Origin: Eubacteriales bacterium
GTDB lineage: Bacteria > Bacillota_A > Clostridia > Christensenellales > Aristaeellaceae
Assembly (NCBI GenBank): GCA_029974855.1
Contig: JARKQO010000204.1
Location: forward strand, 1-7,666
Direction of reading: 5' to 3'
Length of the DNA stretch: 7,666 nt
This document shows, in pieces, positions 1 through 4,997 of the stretch. The position numbers and the translations under genes were made by a program. The first letter of the stretch is position 1, and each line of letters opens with the position of its first letter. Below the pieces are notes generated by a model. The model did no database searches. It was given only the letters and a program-made list of their open reading frames with translations, and was not told the DNA's origin.

Positions 1-909
1 GAGGCCGTTTTGCAAGAAGGCGCCGGCCAGGGCCTTGGCGTTTTGGATGATCATCCCCTGGTATTCCTGGAAGGAGGGTTGCAAGGCCTCCAAAAAGCAG
101 ACAGCCTTGGCGGCGATCACGTGCATCAACGGCCCGCCCTGGGTGCCTGGGAAAATGGCCTTGTCGATGGCCTTGGCGTATTCCTCCTGACAGAGGATAA
201 GGCCGCCCCGGGGGCCCCGGAGGGTCTTGTGGGTGGTGGTGGTGACAAAGTGGGCCACAGGCACCGGGCTTTCATGGAGCCCGGCGGCCACCAGCCCCGC
301 GATGTGGGCCATGTCCACCATCAGGTAGGCCCCCACCTCGTCGGCGATCTCCCGGAGCTTCCCAAAGGCGATGGCCCTGGGGTAGGCCGAGGCTCCCGCC
401 ACGATCATCTTGGGCTTATGCTCCCTGGCGATCTCCCGGACCCGGTCATAGTCCACATAACCGGTGCTTTCGTCCACCCCGTAGGACACAAAGTGGAAGT
501 ACTTGCCGCTGATGTTCACGGGGCTGCCGTGGGTCAGGTGCCCGCCGTGGGAAAGGTCCATGCCCAGCACCGTATCCCCGGGCTGAAGCATGGCAAAATA
601 CACGGCCATGTTGGCTTGGGCACCGCTGTGGGGCTGAACGTTAGCATGCTCCGCGCCAAAAACCCGCTTGGCCCGCTCCCGGGCCAGCTCCTCCGCCACG
701 TCCACGAACTCGCAGCCGCCGTAATAGCGCTTACCCGGATAGCCCTCGGCGTATTTGTTGGTAAGGGGGGAACCCATGGCCTCCAGCACCGCCGGCGAGA
801 CGAAGTTCTCCGAGGCGATGAGCTCAATATGCTCCCGCTGGCGCTGGACCTCGTTTTGCATGGCCTGAAACAGTTCCGGATCGTTGGTCATCACATGCTG
901 ATAATTCAA
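1..909 (-). CDS. glyA: Serine hydroxymethyltransferase, N-terminal 303 residues (runs off left edge)
   Basis: PLP enzyme of the cytoplasm that interconverts serine plus tetrahydrofolate with glycine plus 5,10-methylene-tetrahydrofolate, the main source of one-carbon units. The translation carries family hallmarks in order: [10 protein letters not shown] near the N-terminus, [53 protein letters not shown] and the PLP-lysine motif [14 protein letters not shown]. Counted from a TTG at 909, the cofactor aspartate is residue 199 and the Schiff-base lysine residue 228; E. coli GlyA has them at 200 and 229. The TTG at 909 is preferred because AGGGGG (918-923) lies 8 bases upstream. An in-frame GTG (894) and ATG (891) are nearer the usual N-terminal DPELF region but have no well-spaced ribosome binding site. 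An in-frame TAG lies at 922-924. About 110 C-terminal residues fall outside the window. It sits just downstream of the SRP RNA and I see no separate promoter. Confidence 0.96.
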   Translation of the reverse strand, partial: MNYQHVMTNDPELFQAMQNEVQRQREHIELIASENFVSPAVLEAMGSPLTNKYAEGYPGKRYYGGCEFVDVAEELARERAKRVFGAEHANVQPHSGAQANMAVYFAMLQPGDTVLGMDLSHGGHLTHGSPVNISGKYFHFVSYGVDESTGYVDYDRVREIAREHKPKMIVAGASAYPRAIAFGKLREIADEVGAYLMVDMAHIAGLVAAGLHESPVPVAHFVTTTTHKTLRGPRGGLILCQEEYAKAIDKAIFPGTQGGPLMHVIAAKAVCFLEALQPSFQEYQGMIIQNAKALAGAFLQNGL

Positions 910-917
910 GCTCTTTT

Positions 918-923
918 CCCCCT
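918..923 (-). promoter_or_regulatory. Ribosome binding site that decides the glyA start
   Basis: Minus-strand AGGGGG is followed by 8 bases and then TTG (907-909). From the downstream GTG and ATG candidates it is 23 and 26 bases away, too far to serve them. This favours a TTG start with an N-terminus [13 protein letters not shown]. Seen directly; the choice of start is inference. Confidence 0.6.
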
Positions 924-944
924 ACATCTCCGCAAATTTTCAAA

Positions 945-1072
945 AACCGGTGTATTCAGGCCAAGCGACCCCGCAGCACATTTCAATATACGCTTACTGC
1001 TGCTTCCTTCCGGACCTGACAGGGTTCACGTCTTGAAATCGCACAGGACTTAGCCGTCATCATACACACGGC
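945..1072 (-). ncRNA. ffs: Signal recognition particle RNA, small bacterial type (4.5S-like)
   Basis: The RNA scaffold of the signal recognition particle, which binds Ffh and directs membrane proteins to the translocase. The universally conserved apical domain is present on the minus strand at 999-1019: TCAGGTCCGGAAGGAAGCAGC, with the GGAA tetraloop. The rest folds into one long hairpin, as expected. ATTTCAA (1033-1039) pairs with TTGAAAT (980-986). GCTAAG (1049-1054) pairs with CTTGGC (960-965). The base CCG-T-GTGTAT (1062-1071) pairs with ATACACCGG (947-955) with one bulged T. The base is followed by TTTTTG, a plausible 3' end. The ends are estimated from this pairing and from the promoter just upstream. 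There is no room for the Alu domain of the longer Bacillus-type RNA. A competing small hairpin, GCCGT with ACGGC, exists at the 5' end. Confidence 0.93.
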
Positions 1073-1078
1073 TTCTCT

Positions 1079-1107
1079 ATTTTACAGGAGAAGCAAGGAA
1101 AGCGCAA
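1079..1107 (-). promoter_or_regulatory. Predicted sigma-A promoter of the SRP RNA
   Basis: Minus strand: -35 TTGCGC (1102-1107), 17-base spacer, -10 TAAAAT (1079-1084). The predicted start, about 7 bases on (near 1072), coincides with the 5' end of the SRP RNA stem, which supports the call. The -10 box lies in the centre of a 7-bp dyad, GCTTCTC (1071-1077) and GAGAAGC (1088-1094) as read on the plus strand. The -35 is only a half match to consensus. Confidence 0.6.
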
Positions 1108-1176
1108 GTCTTTTTGCTGTTCTTGCCTTGATATTTTGCTGGCATTTTCACCGGACTTCTCAGCTCATCGCGGGCT

Positions 1177-2208
1177 TCAGCTCTGCTCCATGGGTTTTCC
1201 CGCCAGCAGCTCCCGGTAATCCTTCAGATTCTCCCGAAGCAGGCGGGGGCTGTCCAGGGCGTAGGGGCACCTGCTTTTGCAGCTGCCGCACTGGGTACAC
1301 TGGTCAATCCTGTCCATCTTCTCCCGCCATTCGGGGGAGAGGTAATGGGCCGAGGGGGCCCGGCGGATCAGCAGGGACATCCGGGCGCACATGGAAATCT
1401 CAATGCCCGCCGGGCAGGGCAGGCAGTAGCCGCAGCCCCGGCAGAAGTTGCCCGCCAGCTCCCGCCGGTCCTTTTGGATCACCGCTTCCAGCTCCGGGGT
1501 CATCCGGGGAGGGTCGCTGATAAAGCCCAGGAACTCTTCCAGCTCCCGCTGCCGTTGCACGCCCCAGATGGGCAGCGCATGGGGATAATCAGCCAAAAAG
1601 GCATAGGCCGCATCGGGCCGGGTGATGAGCCCCCCGGAGAGGGCCTTCATGGCGATGAAGCCCATGCCCGCCTTCTCGCAGGAGCGCACCAGCTCCTCCT
1701 CCTGGGGGGCCGCCAGGTAGTTGAAGGGGTATTGAAGGGTATCGTACAATCCGCTGGCAATGGCCTCCCGGGCCACATGGGGGCGGTGGTTGCTGATGCC
1801 GATGAAGCGGACCTTGCCCTGGGCCCGGGCCTGAACCATGGCCTCATACAGCCCGTCCGCCTCCCCGGGCTTTGGGCAGAAGGAGGGGTTGTGGAACTGG
1901 TAAAGGTCCAGGTAATCGGTGCGAAGCAAGCGCAGGCTGGTTTCCAGATGCTTCCAGAACTCCGGCGCGGTTTGGGCGTGGGTTTTGGTGGCGATGAGGA
2001 TGTGCCGGCGCACGCCGGAGAGGGCGTGGCCGATCTTCTCCTCGCTGTCCGTATAGCTTCGGGCGGTATCAAAAAAGGTGATGCCCTGGTCATAGGCCCG
2101 TTGCAAAAGCCCGGCGGCCTCCTCCCGGGAAATCCGCTGGATGGGCAAGGCCCCGAAGCCGTTTTTCTCGGCGGTGAGGTTGGTTCTTCCCAAGGTGACG
2201 GCTGGCAT
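1177..2208 (-). CDS. Aldo/keto reductase with C-terminal 2x[4Fe-4S] ferredoxin domain
   Basis: 343 residues. Residues about 1-250 form an aldo/keto reductase barrel. The family catalytic tetrad appears as D47 and Y52 (in FFDTARSY), K75 (ATKTH) and H106 (QFHN), with GISNHRP near 137-143. The C-terminal part has two cysteine sets typical of [4Fe-4S] clusters: C256-xx-C259-xx-C262-xx-C265-P and C304-xx-C307-xx-C310-xxx-C314-P. This fusion is a known subclass common in anaerobes; substrates are mostly unassigned, and the clusters suggest electron exchange with ferredoxin-like partners. The protein is probably cytoplasmic. The ATG at 2208 follows GAGAGGGGG at good spacing. It begins 32 bases after the stop of the upstream lipoprotein gene, so the two probably share the transcript from the promoter at 2676-2704. 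I see no clear terminator between its stop and the SRP RNA promoter. The substrate cannot be assigned from sequence. Confidence 0.93.
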   Translation of the reverse strand: MPAVTLGRTNLTAEKNGFGALPIQRISREEAAGLLQRAYDQGITFFDTARSYTDSEEKIGHALSGVRRHILIATKTHAQTAPEFWKHLETSLRLLRTDYLDLYQFHNPSFCPKPGEADGLYEAMVQARAQGKVRFIGISNHRPHVAREAIASGLYDTLQYPFNYLAAPQEEELVRSCEKAGMGFIAMKALSGGLITRPDAAYAFLADYPHALPIWGVQRQRELEEFLGFISDPPRMTPELEAVIQKDRRELAGNFCRGCGYCLPCPAGIEISMCARMSLLIRRAPSAHYLSPEWREKMDRIDQCTQCGSCKSRCPYALDSPRLLRENLKDYRELLAGKPMEQS

Positions 2209-2240
2209 GGCGGCGTTCCCCCTCTCGGAATAACTTTGGG

Positions 2241-2642
2241 CTATTCCGCTTCCATGGCGCTCAGCAGCGCCAATATTCGGGGCTCCAAGCCCCGGTAGTT
2301 CACGATGAAGCGCAGCCCAAAGGCCGCGCAGGTCCCATAGTCCTCCCCGGCGCAGAACTGCCGGGCCAGCTGCTTGGCCCGGTTGCTGGTATCAAAATAC
2401 ACCAGCAGCTCCTCCCCCTCCACCCGGAAGGGAATCCACAGGGAAGGGTCCCCAATGGGCACCGCAACATCCGCCGCAGCCCGGATTTGGGGATCATAGG
2501 CACAGGCGTATCCTTGCCCGGTGATCCAATCGGCCAGAGCCGTCAGCTTGTCCAGCTGGGAAGCCCCCTGGCAGCCGGACAGCGCCAACAGCATCACCGC
2601 CAGCAAGGCGGCCAACCGGACCGGTTTTCGTTTTTTACTCAT
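2241..2642 (-). CDS. Small putative lipoprotein of unknown function
   Basis: 133 residues, not recognised beyond its export signal. The N-terminus MSKKRKPVRL is positively charged and is followed by a hydrophobic stretch (about 11-21) and lipobox LSGC. C24 would therefore be the lipidated cysteine after signal peptidase II cleavage, leaving a mature protein of about 110 residues on the outer face of the membrane. The mature part has three more cysteines (C47, C97, C105), an alpha/beta-looking pattern and no catalytic motif I know. The ATG at 2642 is chosen because AGGGGAGG lies 8 bases upstream and the signal peptide starts there. The frame stays open to 2960, but that extension runs through the promoter region and antisense to the 2751 gene and is not credible. 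It has its own strong promoter and is probably cotranscribed with the downstream aldo/keto reductase. Confidence 0.85.
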   Translation of the reverse strand: MSKKRKPVRLAALLAVMLLALSGCQGASQLDKLTALADWITGQGYACAYDPQIRAAADVAVPIGDPSLWIPFRVEGEELLVYFDTSNRAKQLARQFCAGEDYGTCAAFGLRFIVNYRGLEPRILALLSAMEAE

Positions 2643-2675
2643 TGCCACGGCCTCCCCTGCGAAAAAGCTTCCCAA

Positions 2676-2704
2676 AGTATAGCATATTGGCGAATCCTTG
2701 GCAA
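2676..2704 (-). promoter_or_regulatory. Predicted promoter of the lipoprotein / aldo-keto reductase operon
   Basis: Minus strand: -35 TTGCCA (2699-2704, 5 of 6 to consensus), 17-base spacer, -10 TATACT (2676-2681, 5 of 6). The predicted start is near 2669, giving a leader of about 27 bases with the AGGGGAGG ribosome site. It overlaps the divergent promoter at 2687-2716. Confidence 0.72.
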
Positions 2705-2716
2705 TTGTGGTAGAAT
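2687..2716 (+). promoter_or_regulatory. Predicted promoter of the small Cys-rich gene
   Basis: Plus strand: -35 TTGGCG (2687-2692, 4 of 6), 18-base spacer, -10 TAGAAT (2711-2716, 5 of 6). The predicted start is near 2723, 28 bases before the ATG. The -35 box lies inside the spacer of the opposing minus-strand promoter, and the minus-strand -35 box lies inside this spacer. TTGGC occurs twice, at 2687 and 2698, 11 bases apart. Confidence 0.6.
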
Positions 2717-2750
2717 CGGGGCAACCCCATGATAAAAGGAGGAGCCCCCC

Positions 2751-2954
2751 ATGCGCTGCGGATGTCCCTGTTGCGACGCGTATATGATCCAGTCCGAAGG
2801 AGAGCGGAAGGACTGTGTTTGCCCGGATTGCGGCTACCGCTGCAACGCCTGCCAGGGTACCAACACGGTGCTGGGCCCGGAGGAGATCAAGGCCAGGGAA
2901 AAAGAGCTGTTGCAAGCTTTCCAAGGGGAAGCCCGCGAAACAGAGGGGCGCTGA
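2751..2954 (+). CDS. 67-residue Cys-rich, zinc-ribbon-like protein of unknown function
   Basis: Not recognised as a named family. The first 34 residues hold nine cysteines: C3, C5, C7, C8, C22, C24, C27, C31 and C34. They include the CxxC pairs C5-C8, C24-C27 (CPDC) and C31-C34 (CNAC), spaced like one or two zinc knuckles. From about residue 42 the chain is charged and probably helical (EEIKAREKELLQAFQGEARE). There is no signal peptide or membrane segment, so it is likely cytoplasmic. Metal binding is inferred from cysteine spacing alone. The start is well supported: GGAGG lies 8 bases before the ATG and a promoter sits upstream. It is divergent from the lipoprotein gene and convergent with mntP. 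Another plus-strand frame open from 2729 lacks these signals and is a shadow. Confidence 0.82.
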   Translation: MRCGCPCCDAYMIQSEGERKDCVCPDCGYRCNACQGTNTVLGPEEIKAREKELLQAFQGEARETEGR

Positions 2955-2984
2955 GCCCAACCGGGCCTGGCTGTTCGCTTCCCC
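2925..2984. repeat. Interrupted inverted repeat between convergent genes, possible weak terminator
   Basis: GGGGAAG (2925-2931) pairs with CTTCCCC (2978-2984), and further in, AACAG (2939-2943) pairs with CTGTT (2971-2975) after small unequal bulges. Inside is a 4-bp hairpin, GCCC-AACC-GGGC (2954-2965). It spans the end of the 2751 gene and stops 4 bases before the mntP stop codon. Neither strand has a run of T after it, so intrinsic termination would be weak; mRNA end protection is an alternative. Confidence 0.4.
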
Positions 2985-2988
2985 TATC

Positions 2989-3561
2989 TTATAAAGTTAC
3001 AATCCCCAAATGCTCCAGCAAAATCTTCAGGCCGATGGCGATGAGCACCGTACCTCCCGCCACCTGGGCCTTTTTTTGGTGGCGAATGCCGCAGCGGTAC
3101 CCCAGGATCACCCCAAAAAAGCAGAGCACGAAGGTGACGCTGCCAATCAGCACCATGGCGGGCACAATGGGGGTTTGGAGGAAGGCGAAGGTAATGCCCA
3201 CAGCCAAAGCGTCAATGCTGGTGGCTACGGACAGCATCAGCAGCTCCTGGTAGTTGATCCGCTGGTCCATGGGGCACAGGGCGTTTTCCCCCTCAGGCTG
3301 CCGGAGGGCGTCCCGGATCATTTTCCAGCCGATATAGCCCAGCAGCCCAAAGGCGATCCAATGGTCTACGAAGGTGATGTGGCGCTCAAACTGCTTTCCC
3401 AGCGCCCAGCCAATCAGCGGCATCACGGCCTGAAAAACCCCGAAAAACAGCGCGATCACCGCCCCCTGGGCATAGCGCAGGGTTTTCATGCCCAATCCCT
3501 TGCACATGGAAACCGCACAGGCGTCCATGGCGAGGCTCACCGCGATCAGCACCAGTTCCAT
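2989..3561 (-). CDS. mntP: Manganese efflux pump MntP
   Basis: 190 residues, close to E. coli MntP (188). An integral membrane exporter that removes excess Mn(II). The sequence shows the two-fold repeat of the family: SLAMDACAVSMCKG (about 9-22, acidic residue D13) and SVATSIDALAVGI (about 111-123, D117). Each is followed by a hydrophobic segment such as FFGVFQAVMPLIGW (39-52) and VTFVLCFFGVILGYRCG (142-158). About six membrane helices are expected. The ATG at 3561 is chosen because GGAGGG (3567-3572) lies just upstream and the first helix begins directly at MELVLIAVSLAMDA. An in-frame TTG at 3597 would add twelve residues encoded within a hairpin and has no ribosome site. It has its own near-consensus promoter (3615-3643). 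The leader is only about 47 bases and does not contain the yybP-ykoY manganese riboswitch found before many Mn exporter genes. Confidence 0.95.
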   Translation of the reverse strand: MELVLIAVSLAMDACAVSMCKGLGMKTLRYAQGAVIALFFGVFQAVMPLIGWALGKQFERHITFVDHWIAFGLLGYIGWKMIRDALRQPEGENALCPMDQRINYQELLMLSVATSIDALAVGITFAFLQTPIVPAMVLIGSVTFVLCFFGVILGYRCGIRHQKKAQVAGGTVLIAIGLKILLEHLGIVTL

Positions 3562-3576
3562 CCGATCCCTCCAAAT

Positions 3577-3608
3577 AAAATCGGGCGTAATTTCCAACGC
3601 CCGATTTT
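3577..3608 (-). terminator. Perfect 11-bp hairpin with T-rich tail: tldE terminator and/or mntP leader
   Basis: Minus strand: AAAATCGGGCG (3598-3608) and CGCCCGATTTT (3577-3587) form a perfect 11-bp stem around a 10-base loop, followed by ATTTGG. The GC core with A-tract and T-tract arms is the classical form of an intrinsic terminator. It lies 39 bases after the tldE stop codon. It also begins at the predicted +1 of the mntP promoter, so it would form the 5' end of mntP mRNA. Which role matters, or both, cannot be decided here; an operator is a third possibility. Confidence 0.7.
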
Positions 3609-3614
3609 GAAATC

Positions 3615-3643
3615 ATCATATCCTATTCAGGAACGGCTGTCAA
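3615..3643 (-). promoter_or_regulatory. Near-consensus promoter of mntP
   Basis: Minus strand: perfect -35 TTGACA (3638-3643), 17-base spacer, -10 TATGAT (3615-3620, 5 of 6). The -35 box starts four bases after the tldE stop codon. The predicted start is near 3608, the first base of the hairpin at 3577-3608. This is the strongest promoter match in the window. Confidence 0.82.
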
Positions 3644-3647
3644 CTTG

Positions 3648-4985
3648 TCACTCTCCGGCGATGGAAAGCTCCCCTACGTCTACGCTGGGGCTGCCCATGC
3701 CGCCACGGGGAAAGCGCAAATCGCTGCCCATGGCCCGGATGGCCTTCAGCATGGCGAAGAAGTTCCCCGCCACGGTGATCTGCTCCAGGGGGCGCACCTT
3801 TTGCCCGTTCTCAAAGAGGAAGCCCTTAGCCAGCAGCGAGAAATCGCCGCTGGTCACCTGGGCCCCGGCATGTAAGCCGGATACGTCGGTAATGAGCACG
3901 CCCTTGCCCGCCTCCCCCATCAGCTCCGCCAGGGTCCTGGCCCCGGCCTGGAAGTAGAAGTTGGAGGGGGAAATCCTCACAGGGGCGGCGTAGCCCGCTT
4001 TGCTGGCGTTGCCTGTGGTGGCCACCCCATCCTTGTGGGCGGTTTTCAGGTTGTGCAAAAAGGTTTGGAACACGCCTTCCCGGATCACCGTGTGCTGGGC
4101 GGAGGGAACCCCCTCCGCGTCAAAGGGCCGGCTGCCCATGCCCCCGGGCAGCAGGGGATCATCCACAAGGGTTACGCAGTCCGCCGCGATTCCCTCCCCC
4201 AGCTTGCCCTTCAGCAGGGACATCCCCTGCTGGGCCGCTTCGGCGGAAAAGGCCTCGGCAAACACCCCCATCAGGTCTGCCATCACCTGGTTTTCCAGAA
4301 TCACCCGGTAGGAGCCGGAGGCGATGGGCTTGGCGTGGAGCCGGTCCACGGCCATTTGGGAGGCGCAGGCGGCCAACTCCTTGGGGTCCAGTTCCCCAAA
4401 GCTCCGGCGCAGCGCCATCTCCTCCCCGGAGGTGGTGCTGTCCCCCTCCTGGGCGATGGGTCCCACATACGCGCCGCAATAGTTTTGGGTATAGCTTTGG
4501 TCCACGCTATGGGTGTTGACGATGCGCACCGTCCGCTTGCTGGTAAAAATCATGGCGTCGCTCACCTTGTGAATGCGGGGATCGTAGGCCTTGGCTTCCT
4601 TCTCCAGGGCCAGCACAAAGTCCAGCTTTTCCTCGGGCCGGACCTCCTGGAGAGCGGGGTTGTAGAGGTTGATATCCGGCACAGCGCCCTTGCCGTCGTA
4701 GAGGAATTGGGCGTCGGTATCCTCGCAGAGCCGGGCGCTGTCCAAAGCGCCCTTCACCAGCTGGCGCACCGCCTCCTCATCAAAGGCCTCGGTGGAGGCA
4801 TAGCCCATCTTCCCGTCGGCCATGGCCCGAAAGCCCAGGCCCCGGGTGGCGTTGGAGCTGTACTTGGTAATTTCCCCCTCCATGGCCATGGCGTCAAAGC
4901 TTTCCTCTTCCAGCACAAAGGCTTCCGCTGCGGTGAGCCCGGCCTTGTCCGCTTCCTCAAAGAGCTTTTTCAAAAATTCGTTCAT
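3648..4985 (-). CDS. tldE: TldE/PmbA, non-catalytic subunit of the TldD-TldE metalloprotease
   Basis: 445 residues, near the E. coli length (450). It pairs with TldD in a cytoplasmic zinc protease that degrades unfolded peptides; in E. coli the complex trims the microcin B17 leader and degrades CcdA. The family pattern is visible: an N-terminal half with AAEAFVLEEESFDAMAMEGEI and RGLGFRAMADGKMGYAST, and a C-terminal half with SGLHAGAQVTSGDFSLLAKGFLFENG. It ends in ITVAGNFFAMLKAIRAMGSDLRF and GGMGSPSVDVGELSIAGE. It lacks the HExxxH zinc motif seen in its partner, as expected for TldE. The ATG at 4985 follows AAGGAGG at 7 bases, and that site overlaps the tldD stop codon (the TAA of TAAGGAGG). 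This implies coupled translation and roughly equal subunit supply. Confidence 0.96.
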   Translation of the reverse strand: MNEFLKKLFEEADKAGLTAAEAFVLEEESFDAMAMEGEITKYSSNATRGLGFRAMADGKMGYASTEAFDEEAVRQLVKGALDSARLCEDTDAQFLYDGKGAVPDINLYNPALQEVRPEEKLDFVLALEKEAKAYDPRIHKVSDAMIFTSKRTVRIVNTHSVDQSYTQNYCGAYVGPIAQEGDSTTSGEEMALRRSFGELDPKELAACASQMAVDRLHAKPIASGSYRVILENQVMADLMGVFAEAFSAEAAQQGMSLLKGKLGEGIAADCVTLVDDPLLPGGMGSRPFDAEGVPSAQHTVIREGVFQTFLHNLKTAHKDGVATTGNASKAGYAAPVRISPSNFYFQAGARTLAELMGEAGKGVLITDVSGLHAGAQVTSGDFSLLAKGFLFENGQKVRPLEQITVAGNFFAMLKAIRAMGSDLRFPRGGMGSPSVDVGELSIAGE

Positions 4986-4997
4986 GTCGCTTCCTCC

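Noticed and set aside
10..1053. Long plus-strand open frame opposite glyA and the SRP RNA
   Set aside because: It is antisense to a clear serine hydroxymethyltransferase and a conserved RNA; its low-complexity Gly/His/Pro-rich translation is typical of a GC-rich shadow frame.
1108..1176. Intrinsic terminator after the aldo/keto reductase
   Set aside because: Only a 5-bp GCAAG/CTTGC pairing with a long loop is seen and it lacks a downstream T-run, so I could not support a terminator.
1345..2298. 317-residue plus-strand open frame
   Set aside because: It lies antisense to the aldo/keto reductase and shows no ribosome site or recognisable domain.
2643..2960. N-terminal extension of the lipoprotein frame up to 2960
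   Set aside because: It crosses the promoter region and the opposite-strand Cys-rich gene, whereas the internal ATG at 2642 has a strong ribosome site and begins a signal peptide.
2729..3253. 174-residue plus-strand frame starting ATG at 2729
   Set aside because: Its ATG lies before the ribosome site of the real gene at 2751, and it runs antisense to mntP in its second half.
3562..3597. Upstream TTG start for mntP
   Set aside because: The TTG is in the loop of the leader hairpin, has no ribosome site, and would place polar residues before the first membrane helix.
3562..3647. yybP-ykoY manganese riboswitch before mntP
   Set aside because: The leader is about 47 bases and is filled by a single hairpin; there is no room for the conserved multi-helix aptamer.
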